Positions 1-13,211 are shown, numbered from the stretch's first letter. The stretch: 64,000 bases of DNA from Loxodes magnus (GCA_946699065.1 CAMPDV010000078.1:186001-250000), one strand, 5' to 3'. The notes: a model not told the origin generated them from the letters alone. Numbers and translations are program-made.

Positions 1-479
1 AATTTGTCAAAGTGTGCATGTGATTTAAAAAGTAGTTAGGTTAATTTTAATTTTAAGTATATGTAGATATATAATAAACTTAAGTTTCTTTTATTTCGTC
101 AAAATTTTTATCGATTTATTTTTAGGTTTTGTAAAAATTTAAGTTTAGTAAAAGATTTAAATTCTGTATAATTTTTTACGAAGTTAATAAAATTTATTTG
201 TACATGCAAAATTAGTTTATAATCATGATTATTATTTAAAAAATTTTATTAAATTTTTTTTGTTATTTTGTTTTTAATTAATCTTTGTTTTTAACTATTT
301 AATCTTAATTATAATTTTTAATTATTTTTAATTATTTTAATTATAACTTTTAAATTTAAATTTTATACTTAATTTATTTCGTTTCTGATTAGAACATTTT
401 TTATTAAAGTAAGTTTTTTTATTTATCTTAATATATTAATTTCAAAGTATAAATTTCAAAAAATAAAAAATTTGTTTTT

Positions 480-1000
480 TGTTCTTCTTTTACATTAATG
501 GACATTTTCGGACTGAATAATTTTTTTGATTTTGGGATGAAAAAGTTAAAAAAGAATAAAATTTCAAGAAAAAGTTTCAAATTAAAAATTTTTTTAATTA
601 AATTAGAATAGGAAATCTTTTATGCTAAAATGATATTTTGTAAAATGAAAAAACTTTTTTTGATTCAAAGAAAAAGTTTGTTTTCCGTTTTTGATTTAAG
701 GAAAATTTTCGATAAGGTAAATTATTTTTGAAATAGTAAAAAACAAAAATTTTGTTAATGTTTTTGATAAAAATAAATTTTTGATTTATAATTAAAATTT
801 TAAACATTTGAATTTTTTAGACTAAATGATAAATCTTGTTTTAAAAATTTTTAATTTTATAAAGATTGTCTTAATTGAAAAGAATCTCAAGAAAAAAGAA
901 AAGATAATAAAATAAACATGAAATCGTGAAAAAATTAACCTTTATTTTTTCTCTGAATTTTACACTAAAGAAGATTTTCGGGATGGATAAATATTTTAAA
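480..1000 (+). repeat. copies of a dispersed TTCGGAC-type short repeat
   Basis: Around 490-545, 660-715 and 940-1000 lie three diverged copies of a short motif: a stretch like CTCTGAATTTTACACTA, then a gap, then ATTTTCGG and an A/T-rich tail. The same motif recurs in both arms of the large inverted repeat (near 11.95, 12.33, 21.65, 34.80, 50.66 and 51.0 kb). I see no coding sense in it. The rest of 1-1,200 is low-complexity AT-rich DNA with no recognisable gene. Confidence 0.55.
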
Positions 1001-1199
1001 AGGGATAGAGTTTTAAAAGATATGAAAATTTTTTAAAAATAGTTTTTAAGAAGTAAAGATAAAAAATAAATGACAATTTTAGGAAGAAACAAAATTAGTA
1101 AAAAATCTCTATAAGAATGCTTAAAGTTACCTTTTATAATAGGTATTCTGAATTGTTAAAAACTAATCTAAAAGAGTTTAAAAATCCATTTATAAAAAT

Positions 1200-2600
1200 A
1201 TGAACAGTCAAATTAAAAAAATGAGGTATAATGCATCTGTAGCAATAAATTTTAGTCCAACCTACAAAGAATCTAAGAAAAGTAATTAAGCAAGGATCTA
1301 AATAATATATCTAGCTTAACTATATCAAATATAGAAACAAAAGCTTACTAATCAAGTTAAAAAACTGCCTTATTATAATAATAAGAAAAACATTAAAAGT
1401 TTAAAAAGACGAGCAAAAGTGTTTTGAAAAAAATTTATTACAACAATTTATTTATTTTTTAGTTTGTGAAAATATTTTAATTTAGAAGTGAAAAATGAGT
1501 TTTAAAAAAAAATTGCTATATTAAGTATTTTTTCCCATTAAAATTTTTCTCATTTTGTAATATTGAAAAGAAAAGCTTTAAAGATAAACTTTCTGATTAT
1601 AAGCAACTTAAATATATCTACTGTGCATGTAGAAAAGCGATTTTATTTATTTAATCTTAAAATTTGAATACCTAATGAAGCTATTTTATTAAAGTTGAAA
1701 GCTTAAAAAAAATTGATTGATTGCTTATCATATAAAAAACATTTACTAGTAAACTATATAAATAATTTGAATATATGCAATATTATAAAAATCTTCACTT
1801 TCTTGTAAATTATCTTATACTTCCATCTAAAATAAGAATAAAGTTATATTCTAATATTAAATAATACGAATTAGCAAAATAAAAGTGTAAATAATTAAGA
1901 AATCAATATAGTTTTCATTATATCAAAAAAGGTTAAAAGAAAAGCTTTAATCTTTTGAATTAATTAAAATAATATACAAAGTGTAAGTTAATAACTATTA
2001 TAATTAGCCTATAAAAAATGGGAAATATTTAGTACAATATAAAAAGAAACATATATAGCATAATAAAAGAAAAGTTTTGACTAAGCCGATAATGCTAATA
2101 GTACACAATTTCCTAAATAACCTTAAAATTGAGCTATTTTTGTTATATGCTAAATTATTAGACAACTAAATTATAATTTTTAATTTAAACATTCCTTTAA
2201 TAAATGTTTGCTTTAATATACAATATAGTATTTTTTAATTTAAGATATTAAATATTCATAAACATAAAAACATTTAAAGTGGTTTAATAAATATGATTTT
2301 TAAAAGATTAAACACTTATTTAAATTTAAAATATCTTATCAAGAAATTAAATTAAAATGTTTTCATATTCATTTTCTGATTAAAAATAGTTATTATTTTT
2401 TGTTCATTTATCTATTTGATTGATATTTTAAAGATTGTAATTATATTTATTCATAAAGTATGATATCAACTGAAAATTGCTAGATTATTTAAAGATAAAA
2501 ACTTAATTCTTAAAACAATTCTTTTATAAGATAAACAGTGATAAGATGATATTATAGTTTAAAAAGAAAATGCTTTCTGCAAATTGATTTATAAAGCAAA
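1200..2600 (+). other. possible coding stretch, unrecognised
   Basis: From an ATG at 1,200 a frame can be read with TAA/TAG as Gln and TGA as Trp, beginning MNSQIKKMRYNASVAINFSP. It has a Lys/Ser-rich start and several hydrophobic stretches. I recognise no domain. In this code every frame is open and there is no second copy to compare with, so this is only a candidate. It could be a degenerate gene, the 5' part of the retrotransposon that follows, or chance. Confidence 0.2.
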
Positions 2601-2789
2601 AGTTAATTTTATATTAGATTAATTGAAGATGAGCAAGAATTTGAGGAAATATAAAATAAATAGGTTATAAGATGCAATAAATCGTCAAAAATATTTATAA
2701 TCTTTCCTGTAAACTTATCTAGAATTCTTTTAGATAGATTAAGATAATCTTGAAGTTTAATATGAATTTATCAAAAATAACATCTAATA

Positions 2790-5250
2790 AAATGCTGATT
2801 AAACATTAGGATCCTTTATTCCAGACAAGTTATAACAAATTTCCTCGAGATTTTATTAAGAAATATGTAGGTCTAAAAGGGTTAACTCAGTATATAAAGA
2901 AGCATACATTATGTCTGGAAGAATAAATTAATAAGTAACTAATCTTTATGAAGCAGCGAAACGACATTCTGAATGACTTCAAGTATAATTTGTGAAAGTT
3001 TAAAAAAATAAAGCTAAAAGAAATTTTTACTTCTAAATGAAGATGCTAAAGAAATATTTTCACATACTAAGAAAATTAAAAACCCTAAAATAATAAATTA
3101 AATGAACTTTAATTAAGAAATAAAAAATAAATCCATGAATTCATGGAATAATTGTATTTTTATCAAATATTTTAATCTAACTAAATAATAAATAAATCTT
3201 AGTAATTAAAAAATAGATAAAATATAAGATAGTATTTAAGAAATTAAAGATTATCAACTCTCATATTTATAAGGATTTTATCTTTTACCATACAAGAAAT
3301 ACAGGAAATTATAAAAGAAATTACGAATGGAAAAGCAGATGGTCCAGACAGAATAAAAGGTGAATTTCTGAAATATGGTGGATAATATTTGATAATAATT
3401 CTTCACTCTTTTCTGAATAATATGTTAAGATTTGGAAGAATCCCTTAGGAATTAAATACATTGGCGGTAATTTCAATATTTAAAAAAGGAAATAAAGATG
3501 ACTGGAAAAGCTGACTATCTATTTCTCTTATTAATATTATTATAAAACTATATGATAAAACTTTAACAAAAAGACTATATAATCTGATTTATTAGAGAAA
3601 TTTGATTCACCCTTCATAAATGGGATTTATAAAAATCAGATAAAAAACTTAATAAATTTGAATAATATAACAAATAATTGATAACTATCGGAAAAGTGCT
3701 AAAAGTAAGACTAAATTGATAGCAACACTGATAGATGTTGAAAAAATGTTTGACTCAATAGAAAGAAGACTTTTGTTTGATTAACTTAAGAGACTACCAC
3801 TTGGAATAATAATAGCATTAGAATCGTTTTACAAAAACCTAAATTCTTCATTTAAAATAGAGGAAAGAACACCAGAACATTATAATACTAAGAAAAGTCA
3901 CATGGACCATATGACGTAGTAATTAGATATTTGGAAAGTAAAAGTACCTAATTGAGATTCAAATGACAGGGTTGGAGTATTAGCTTTGCATGCAGATGAT
4001 GAGCAGATGATTTGATTCTTCTTTCCAAAACTGCAAAGTAGATGAAGGAGTTAATAAATGAAACAGGTAAGCATTTTACATAAACGCACTTAAAGATTAA
4101 TGTTATCAAATATGAAAGCATCTAAATTTTAAAGAAACATTATAAATAATAAAATTTAAATTTACGATTAGGTAATTAACCAATTATTTAAAAGGAAAAA
4201 GTAACATATTTAGATGTAATGATACATCAGAAGAAGAGTTTTAATCCTTATTTTAGAGAAGTCGTGATCAAGTATTAAATGCAATGAAAAAGGCTTTTTC
4301 TTAACTAATTAGATATAAGAGTGTGACTTCTTGACATTTTTAAATTCTATGCAGACTTTTTACACTACTTAAAACAGAATATGGAGGAGAGCTAGTACCA
4401 TGGTGTATTCAGAAAGGAATAACTGGAGTTTTGAATAGAATTGAATCAAAAATGAGAATGATTTAAAGAAAAGCATTTTAAGCAGCAACTCCAACATCAA
4501 CAAATTATATTTCATAGATTTAAACTGGTTATCTTTCAAACACATTATAGCAATAAAGTATTTTAAATTCTAATATAAAATGAAATAAGAAAATATTGAT
4601 TTTCCAACATCGATAATAGGCTCTCTTTTCATTACCAACTGAAAAAAAGGATTTCAATACTATGATCAAGTTTAGCAATTATTAAACCTCTATAGTATCT
4701 CACTGTAGAATTCCAAGATTAGTACAAATTAAAAAATTTTTACTAAATATAAAAGAGACAAAATACAATAATATTTCTATAATAAAGCTACTCAAAAGTT
4801 TAAGAGAATGAAAAAAGTTAAAATATATACTAAGCAGTTTCGTATCTTAACCAATTTCTAGTAATTACTTACACTAAATTGAACAAATAATTTAGATAAG
4901 AAATTATCAGTATATATAAACTTAGAACCCAATCTTATAATTTTAGAAAAGATCTTTAAGATCGTCATTATCCTATTGATAATCCCTACTGCATGCGTTG
5001 AGAGCATAATACATTTGAGCACATTTTTATATGCATATATTATTCTAATATAAGAGATTGAATATCGTAAAAGATGATTAAGGACTTATAAACTCCCTTC
5101 CGAAGATTTATTTGGGATATTTAGATTTATAAATAACAAGAAACTTATATCAAGAAGACTGGAATTATTAGAAATGGAAAAAGCAAAAAGGGAGAAATAA
5201 AAGATGAGACTATAACAAGAGTAATTTAAAATTGATGAGTTCAAAATTAT
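2790..5250 (+). mobile_element. degenerate non-LTR (LINE-type) retrotransposon
   Basis: Translation with TAA/TAG=Gln and TGA=Trp shows reverse-transcriptase blocks in order. DGPDRIKGEFLKYGG lies near 3,337. DDWKSW followed by LSISLINIIIKLYDKTLTKR lies near 3,500. LIDVEKMFDSIERRLLFDQL (the FDS motif) lies near 3,720. ADD followed by LILLSKTAK lies near 3,990. Downstream is a thumb/connection-like region (EYGGELVPWCIQKGI near 4,380) and a C-terminal zinc motif CMRC...H...C near 4,990-5,040, typical of LINE ORF2 tails. Frame changes between blocks, and a duplication inside the active site, show it is dead. No endonuclease domain or poly(A) tail could be fixed, so the ends are approximate. Confidence 0.8.
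3992..4012 (+). repeat. 11-bp tandem duplication breaking the RT active site
   Basis: The codons for the catalytic ADD are duplicated: GCAGATGATGA is followed at once by GCAGATGATT. Without the 11 bp the frame reads ALHADD then LILLS, the normal polymerase box C; with it the frame shifts. This is seen directly in the sequence. Confidence 0.75.
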
Positions 5251-5259
5251 ATTAAAAAA

Positions 5260-6890
5260 ACATTAAAAACATTTACTAATGTCTATAATTGAAGGAAGCA
5301 ATTCTTGCAGTTATAGATGTCAAAAACTCTTTTAATTTAAATTTTAAATTTAAATAAACAGTTTCTTACATAACTCTTTCATTAAAGTGAAATATTATTA
5401 CTAAATAGTTTTAATTTAAAGCATTTATTTTTATAAAATAAATATTAAAATTTAAGTTCTAAAAACTAATTAAATTGCTAATGAAGCCATTTAAAGAAAT
5501 CTTTATTTAACTATAATTAATAAAACATATATAATATAAAGGAAGAAATATTTTAAAGGAATTTAAGTTCTAAGTAAACCAAAGGAACTTTAGCTTTGTT
5601 ACTTTAATAATATAAAATTCTAAATGATAGCAAAATATAGTTTAAAAAATCCCTTATAGTAGTAAGTAGTAGTAAGTTATTAATATTAAAAATACTATAT
5701 CAAAAATCTAAAATAATTCAATAATTATATGCTTAGCTAGAATTAATTATCTTTGTTTAATTAAAAATTAATAAAGAGGAAGCTTTTCATAATTTTGATA
5801 TGATTTTTAAATAATTGGCTAACAATAAGCATTTGATTACTAGATTATAAAAATATAAAAATTCTCATTTGATAATTAATGTCTACAATAATTAAAACAA
5901 TAATTTAGTTAATTAAAAAGTAAATATAGTTAAACATATCTTTAGAGATAACTGCATAAAATAAAATTAATAAAGAATTATCAATAATTATAAATTTAAT
6001 GAATGTATAATTTTTAGTTCTAAGTAATATAAGTAATTATAATAATAATCTTAAATAACTTTTATTATATTTTAAAGTTAAGTATAAATTATTAATTTAT
6101 ATAAATTTAATTAAACTTATTATAATTATGCAAAATTAATTATTTTATCATTATCAGTTTAAAGAAATTTAAATATAAGCCATTATTATTAATTTGCTAA
6201 TAATAAGAAAATTATACTTACTAAATATTTAACTATAATTAAATTACTTTATTTCTTTTATTTAAAAACATATTTTAACTAAAACTATCCTTTAATATTA
6301 TAAATGCTAAAAGATTAAATTTTATTTATCCTATCATTTTTATTATTTATATATATATCAGCAATTATATTAGAAAGGCACATATTTTAGCTTAAAAATA
6401 ATAAAATAAATGATAATTATTAAAATAATTTATTTTAATTTTAAAAATTAATAATTAAAAAATCTTATTTACTATTTAAAAGTTTAAATAATAAGTCATA
6501 ATAATAAACTATAAGAGTTTAAATATTTTAAATATTGAGGCATAATTGTATAATTATTGGCATTTAACCATGCAAATTACGCTAAATTTAAAAGTTTGCA
6601 TATTTCATTCATGGTTCTCTTTCACACTCATCTTGATAAAGAATTTTTCAGCTCATTAAATCTGTTTATGGGTTTTTAATATAACCTATTTTCTATTTAC
6701 TCTAGTTCTTAAAATCTCTAATGGTCTTCTAAATATTATTGATAAAATATTTTTATGTACTTATCTAATTTAATTATCTTATTTTTTGTAAACTATTGAT
6801 TAATATAGTTTAGTCATATAAAAAAGTCTTTTATACTATTTTTCATTAATTATTTTAAGTTTATTAAAAAATTTTTTAATAATTGAAAAG
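5260..6890. other. AT-rich stretch without a recognised gene
   Basis: The sequence is strongly AT-biased with short homopolymer-like runs. I found no conserved motif, tandem array or convincing coding frame. It separates the retrotransposon from the GC-rich RNA candidate and lies outside the inverted-repeat arms. Confidence 0.5.
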
Positions 6891-6895
6891 ATAAT

Positions 6896-7176
6896 GGAAG
6901 CTGAGAATGACCTTCGTGACAACACTTTATGGTTTTATGGCTAGGAACAAGTTCCTTTCCTGTCGTTGAGAAAGTCCCTGGTCAGAGTCATTTTCTGAAG
7001 GGAACACTGTCTTTGAGATTATCCGCTCTTGGTAGGGGCTTGAAGCCTGGCTGCTCATAGCGATGGGGCTCCCTAGCAGCTGTGTCTAGAGCACAACAGG
7101 ATATCCCCGTTATTCCATAAAAAGAGAGCGTCGGGTCGTGCAATCGGAAAGGAGTTTCCGGTCCAAAAACTTTTTT
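6896..7176 (+). ncRNA. GC-rich structured RNA candidate, RNase P/MRP-like features
   Basis: About 280 bases rise sharply above the AT-rich background and end in ACTTTTTT, as a pol III transcript would. A perfect hairpin (CGGAAA-GGAG-TTTCCG) lies just before that T run. The segment GAGAAAGTCCCTGG at about 6,968 resembles the CR-I/P4 strand of RNase P and MRP RNAs. A later GGGGCT (about 7,065) can pair with AGTCCC as the P4 partner, in a context resembling CR-V. AGCTG near the 5' end can pair with CAGCT at about 7,077. These pairings are my reading only. SRP RNA or another structural RNA remains possible. It lies just outside the left end of the inverted repeat. Confidence 0.45.
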
Positions 7177-8349
7177 AGTTGAAATTAATTAATAATTAAT
7201 TTTGTCTGAAATGCTTAGAAAAATAAGTTTATATTATTTTTAATAGAAACGGATATATTTAAACTAAAAATAAGAAGGGATTTATTCTTTATTGATATAA
7301 TTTATTTTGTAAATTTATAATTTCTAATTAAAAATTTTTTAATATTTTGATTATTTTTAATTAGCACTTTATTTTTCTTTTAATAATATTTTTAAATAAT
7401 TTTTTAGAAACTGACAACGTCAAATAAATTATAAGTAGTTTTTATAATCATTTTTTTTGGAAAATTTATTTTTTAAGTTTTCCATTTACTTTTTTATTTA
7501 AATTTAGTTATCCTTGACTATATTTTTAAAGTTAAAATCTAAATTATATAATTTTAATATTTTTTATTTAACATTTAATTAAAATATTTACTTAAAATAT
7601 CCTTTTAAAGAATAAATTTTATTAAATTTTCTCTTATTATATTTTTTTTTTCCAACATTTAGTTTAGTTTCTTATAAGACACTAATACATTTTATATATA
7701 AAATATTATTTTAAGTTTTTATTCAACAAAATGAAAGATGGTAATTTTTCTAAATTTTCATTTAATTTAGTGTATTTTTTTCTTCCTTAATAAGATATAC
7801 ATGAAACTTCAGTTTTTTAAATAGATTTAATTTTTATATTTTTATTCTTTTTTGTCTTTCTTATTATTTAACTAATAATGATATTTTTAATTATTTATTT
7901 TTTTAATTATTTGTCTAAATATTACATTTTAAAATATCTTTACTTTTATCTCCTTCACTTGTTTTTTTTATTATTTGCTAGCAGTTTAAATTTTTTCAAT
8001 ATCTAACATTTCTAATAAATTTTTTTGAAAATGCATAAAATTATCTAAATTTTATTAAAATTTAAGTATTTTTTAATTTTCTTTTAAATATTTAAATTAT
8101 ATTATATATTAATTTTTTTTCAAAATTAGTTAGAAATTTCCAAGTTTAATTTGAATTTATTCCTTATTTGAGCCATTATTCATTAACTTGTTATCTTAAG
8201 GAGTATTTTAAATTAATTTTAGTATGCTTAATATAGAAAATATAACTTAGAAAACAGAATTTTAAATATTCTAATGAAATTAAAAAAAAATTGATCTAAA
8301 TATTTATCTTAAATCAATATGATCCAAATTTCTCTAAATTTGCTACAAA

Positions 8350-9340
8350 TATTTATTTATTATCCTTTTTCACACTGTATGTTATAACTTTATAAGTTAA
8401 AACATGCACAAATAATTTACCAGGCACTTTTACAAAAGAATATGCTTTCTCTTAGGCTTTGTTAGTCAGAGAATTGTACTTTTATTAGATTATCTATATT
8501 TTCTATAATTAATGATTGATTATGTTCATATGTTTAGCTTTATTTAATAAATTATAAGCTTCTTAATTCACTTTATATTGTAAAGTCTATTCTATAAGAT
8601 TTAGAAAATAAAAAATGTTTTTAATTTAAACATAAAATTAATATAAGCAAATTTTATTTATTAATTCTATCATTTTAACATATTTTGTCTCTATGGAATA
8701 AATTATTAATATCAACTCATTGCTTTAAGTTATATTCCTATTGAGAACTATATTAAAGATAAATTTTAGTAAAATTCTATTAAGAAACTACTTTAAATTT
8801 TAGAGTCATGCAGACTATATGGATAATCCAAAAAAAAATAGAAGAATTTAGAAGTTTCCTTAAATTAACTATAACAAATCAATAAGTAATATAGTAAGAA
8901 ATAATCTCATCTTAAGTTGCGAACTGATTCATCCAGTTTTAAATATGAATTGCATTTGCTTTATTATCCTGTGAAAAGTTATTTCTATATGAGTGAAAGT
9001 AAAACATGCTTATATATATCTTCAAATGTTTCTACTATTAAATTTTATTTTGACATCTTTCTAAAATTTCCAGGTAAAAATTTGTAAAGAAAATAACATA
9101 AATCAAATTTACTTAAACTTATATTTTATTTTTTATAAAAATTAGAAATAGATCTTCAAATTAAAATTTTTCATAAGAATTTACTGAAAAATAAATTAAA
9201 TATTTGGAAGAATTATATCAAATTAAATAGAAACGAAGGTAGAATAAAAAAAGAGAGATAATGAAAGCAAGAAACGTAAAATGCCAAATGAGAAAAAGAA
9301 ATTTACATTAATAAACTTAAATTTATATAAATTGCAGTAT
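8350..9340 (+). CDS. conserved protein region, left copy (unrecognised)
   Basis: Near 8,423 the frame reads GTFTKEYAFSQALLVRE; the right arm gives GTLIKEYALSKNLLVRE. The two stay alignable for about 70 codons with mostly conservative changes, so this is real coding sequence. From an ATG at 8,808 another frame begins MQTIWIIQKKIEEF and is likewise matched in the right arm (MQTTQIIQEKLKEAQ). The frames differ, so an intron or frameshift separates the blocks and exact ends are not fixed. No known domain is recognised; hydrophobic and Lys-rich segments alternate. The next gene starts at 9,693. Confidence 0.5.
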
Positions 9341-9692
9341 CTGAATTTAATCGGAAATTTCATACAATATAAATGTTATTAAAGTGAACTAATTTATAAG
9401 TTTTATACTTTTAGGTTTATTTAATTATTATTAAAGATTTTCCTTTAAAAATTTCTTTTATGAATTTAGTAAGAAATTTACTAATATAAACTTTTTTATT
9501 ACTTCTTATGATTCATTATTATCTAGCATTTACATAAAATAAATATAATATATTTATTCTTCTTTATATAAAACAATTTTCTATGATTTTTTAGTTTATA
9601 TTTAGAGAAGAATTATAACTAATCTTTTTAATAAATTTTTGAGTTAAAGAAACTATTTCGTATTTTATTAATTATTAAAATAAATAGATAAA

Positions 9693-10160
9693 ATGCAAAA
9701 TTTCTTGCAAAAAGTCTCTTCTAAAGAGAATCCATCCCAATCAAATTACGATAAGCAAAACATACTCTAAGAACTCAAAGCTATGCTATAGGAGAATTTT
9801 AAATTTTTAAGAAACGTATAAGAGCTTGAAGAAAAATCGCATACCTAATGTCTAACACATAAATATAAAAAAATATAAATTTCCAACCATTCAATTTGAG
9901 AATTGAACAAATAAAATCCAAATTTAATAAATTAGCGGCAATGACTGTTAGCTTATTTCTAAAAATATATATTCTAAGAAGAAGACTCAGGAAGATTAGA
10001 AATGGAATAACACTAAAGACAATTTTAAACTTTAAAATTTTTGATTAATGGCAAACTAAATAAAGGTGGCACCACGTTAATAAATTATGTTATATTATAG
10101 TTTCTTAAATTTTCTAATAATTATCTTTCAAATATCGAAGAAATCTGTTCTTTTGTTTTT
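9693..10160 (+). CDS. coiled-coil conserved protein, left copy
   Basis: The start MQNFLQKVSSKENPSQSNYD is followed by a heptad-like segment ILQELKAMLQENFKFLRNV and by ELEEKSHTQ. The right arm reads almost the same protein, so the frame is secure for about 70 codons. Further on, a block KGGTTLINYVILQFLKFSNN and NIEEICSFVFYFAKKF can be read. The 3' end is not clear because TAA/TAG are sense. I do not recognise a family. This copy keeps its ATG; the right-arm copy does not. Confidence 0.6.
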
Positions 10161-10579
10161 TATTTTGCAAAAAAATTCAAATAGTTAAAAAAATAAAATT
10201 TTTTCATAAGATGTTAGATTGCAATTTTTTATTTCATTTTTTATAATTTAAGCTATTATAATAAAAAATCATTACTTTGTATGCAACTTTTATTTATTTA
10301 TTTATTTGTTTATTTATTTATTAAAAATAGCTATTTTATTAATTATTAATCTTTTAACTACATTTATCTGTATTCTTAATCTTTAAAAATATTTTTTTAT
10401 AATTAAATTATTTTTATTTATCTTTTTTAATTATTTTATATTTTTTGTAAAAATGTTTTGATTTACAATTTATTTATTTTAAAATTACTGTTGATGGAGG
10501 ATTTAATTTTTTTAATTTAATATGAAAAAAATTAAAATAGCTTAGTTATTTATAATTTATAATTTATTTTTCTTTTTTA

Positions 10580-10632
10580 TTATAAAGAGCTGCACACCAA
10601 TGAGGTTCTACGCGCTCTATAATCAAATTTAT
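10580..10632 (+). repeat. dispersed GC-rich hairpin repeat, copy 1
   Basis: AAGAGCTGCACACC...GGTTCTACGCGCTCT followed by ATAATCAAATTTATTTA. The GC-rich core folds as an imperfect hairpin (AGAGC pairing with GCTCT, CACC with GGTT/GGTG). The same about 50-bp unit, with the same AT-rich right flank, occurs at 35,077, 52,332 and 52,640. Its role is unknown; it may be a miniature mobile element or a small structured RNA. The surrounding 10.2-11.9 kb is otherwise AT-rich without a recognised gene. Confidence 0.7.
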
Positions 10633-11927
10633 TTATTATTTATTTATGTTCTTTTATTTTAATGTTTAGCTTAATTTAAAATATTTTAAAAGACAAAAAT
10701 TTAGTAATTAAGCCTTCAAATAGTATTTAATATGTATCTTCATCAGTTTTTGCAATGTAATTCTATCTTTTTATTTTTCTTTTATAATAATTAAATTAAA
10801 ATGCAGAGCAGTTAGATTATTCTATAGTTTTAGCCTCATATGCTTTTGTCGTTCTTAATTTGTATATTTATTTTATAAAATGATTTATTCTGATGCTAAA
10901 TTAACATATTCTATTGTGTTCTTAAAATTTGTATCATAATTATATAAATTTATTTTATTTAATAAAAATATTTACTTTTATTTAAAATTATTAGTATCTT
11001 TTATTATGTTATCAGATTAAATTTCTGCAATATTTTATACATGTTTAAAAGATTAACAATATTAAAAAATTTAAGTTTTATAGATTTCAAAGTAATTTTT
11101 TATAGTAATATTAGTTAATATTTAATTATTTAGAATTAACTTATAAAATTGTTTGGTTTGAGAATAAAAATATTTCAATTAACTATAATTTAATTTTAAA
11201 TATTACAGTTAATATTATTAAACACTAAACTTAGATTTAAAAATAATTGTTGTGAAAGCAATGCATTACTAATAATAAATTTTAGCTTAATATATTTAGT
11301 TTTTTTCTAGAATTAACAAATATATTTATTAAAATTTTTCATATCTTCTGCTAAAAAAACGTTTTCTTTCATTATAAAAAACTTAAAATTTTTAAGTTTT
11401 TATTGGTGTATGAATAAAGATTCATATGATATAGTCTAAAAAATTTTAATTTTTTTTGCTATTAAATTTTTTTCTCATTTTATAATTTAATATTTGCAAT
11501 TAAATTATTTTTAGAAGAAAATATATTTTCTGATTTTTAATTTACTTTTTTTAGCAATTTTTAATTCTTAAATGAACATTAAAATATTTATTAATGAGAT
11601 ATTTATCATCCTTATCACTATTAAATATAAAAAACTAAATTAATGAATTATTATTAAAAAATATTTATATAGCATCAGTCTAATAAACAAATATTTTTAT
11701 TAAAAACTTAGAGTAAAAAAATAAAATAAATAATATTTTTTTTAATTATTAAAATATTAGTCTATCTTTAAAAGTTCCTGTAGTAAATCTACAATAAAAA
11801 ATAAAAATTTAATTATTAAAATATTTTTTATATTCCTAATCTCTATATTATGCATTATCTAAAAAATTCTAAATGGTTTACTTTAATAAGAATAACTTTA
11901 GACTTAAAAACTTGATTCAAAATTTCT

Positions 11928-12362
11928 AAAATTTTTGTTCCGTCCGAAAAATCTTCTATAGTAAAAATTCAGAGCGAAAAACAAAAATTCAAATTTTTAC
12001 ATCTTAAATCGATTTTATCAGTTAATCAAAAATTAACTGATATAGATTAGAACTTTCTTAGTCTCACCTCCACTAAATTTATAAAAATTTATTTTATTTA
12101 AATTAGATAAAAAAGAAATTTAATTAATAATTAATTATCTTTACTTTTTGAATTTTTCCAATTCATAGTTAAAAAAAAATCTAAAAATCTAAAAATCTAA
12201 AAATCTAAAAATCTAAAAATCTAAAAATCTAAAAATCTAAAAATCTAAAAATCTAAAAATCTAAAAATCTAAAAATCTAAAAATCTTTTCCTTCTTTTAA
12301 AATTCCAAAAAAAATTTTTGTTCCGTCCGAAAATTTTCCTGTAGCCGATCGAAAAACAAAAT
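11928..12362 (-). repeat. two TTCGGAC-type dispersed repeats
   Basis: Two copies in the same orientation at about 11,930-11,990 and 12,308-12,362. On the minus strand each reads GTTTTTCG..., a TATAG-like block, then TTTTCGGACGGAACAAAAAT. The core TTCGGACGGAAC is the best conserved part. Confidence 0.65.
12178..12287 (+). repeat. 8-bp tandem repeat (CTAAAAAT)n
   Basis: About thirteen perfect copies of CTAAAAAT. The right arm has the same array (as ATTTTTAG) with only about six copies at 50,713-50,763, so copy number changed after the arms duplicated. 12.36-13.2 kb next to it is AT-rich without a recognised gene. Confidence 0.9.
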
Positions 12363-13111
12363 TAAAATTTTCACAAATTTTAAACAAAAAAAAATTTAAA
12401 TATTAAACATTTTTACATAATTTTAAGCAAAAAGATATTTTAATGATAAAAAATTAATTATTTAAATAATTTTAACCACTTTTAAATAATTTAGAAATTA
12501 TCTAATACATATTAAAAAAAATATTTTTATATTATATAATCTTTAAAAATCAAAAATATCTTTCTCTTTTCTTTGCATCTACAATCTTTTTGTCCTTTAT
12601 TTTAAAAAATTATCTTCAGTCTTAATTTACAAAATTCTTATCCTTTAACTTTCCCTTTTTACACTTTTATAACTTTTATATCTTTTTACACTTTAGAAAG
12701 TAAAAAAGAGTTATATACCCTTCCTCTAATTACTCTTTAAAAAAATACTTTTACCCTTAAAAAAAATTAAATCCTTAGAAACTAATTATATAATTATTAA
12801 ACTACAATACTAAATATTCTAACTCCAATACTTAAAATACATTATTAAATAAATTTTAAACCTTTAATACTCATTCTCCACACTCATAGAACCTTATACA
12901 AAATCAAAAAACAAATAACAAAATATTTTAAACATAAATTTAAAAAATATCAATTATAATATAACTTCATAATAACAAACACAATAATATATATTCAAAA
13001 TGATAAATTAAGATATATTTAAATATATTTAGATATACTAAAATATACTATTGTTAATCATTAATTACTTTAATACCCCTTATATACATACTTAATTAAT
13101 AAACATATATT

Positions 13112-13185
13112 TAGTAGAGTTCAAATTAAGTAGAGTTAAATTAAGTAGAGTTTATATTAAGTAGAGTTCAAATTAAGTATTTAAA
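13112..13185 (+). repeat. short tandem repeat AATTAAGTAGAGTT
   Basis: About four imperfect copies of a 16-17 bp unit (AGAGTTCAAATTAAGT) downstream of the left micro-exon chain. A decayed version with fewer copies is at 49,830-49,885. No function is apparent. Confidence 0.7.
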
Positions 13186-13211
13186 GTCATTCACTCACTC
13201 TCACCAATTGA

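Noticed and set aside
6896-7176. SRP RNA
   Set aside because: A GTCGG...GGAG-like stretch near the 3' end is loosely similar to the S domain, but no Alu-domain motif or GNAR tetraloop context could be fitted.
8808-9340. Single continuous protein from 8,350 to 10,560
   Set aside because: Conserved blocks lie in different frames and a separate conserved ATG starts the 9,693 gene, so they were kept apart.
10580-10632. tRNA-like gene
   Set aside because: The GC-rich core forms one hairpin only, with no acceptor stem, T-loop or anticodon arm.
12178-12287. Telomere-like repeat
   Set aside because: The CTAAAAAT unit has no C/G-strand run like known ciliate telomeres, and sequence continues on both sides with an internal partner in the other arm.
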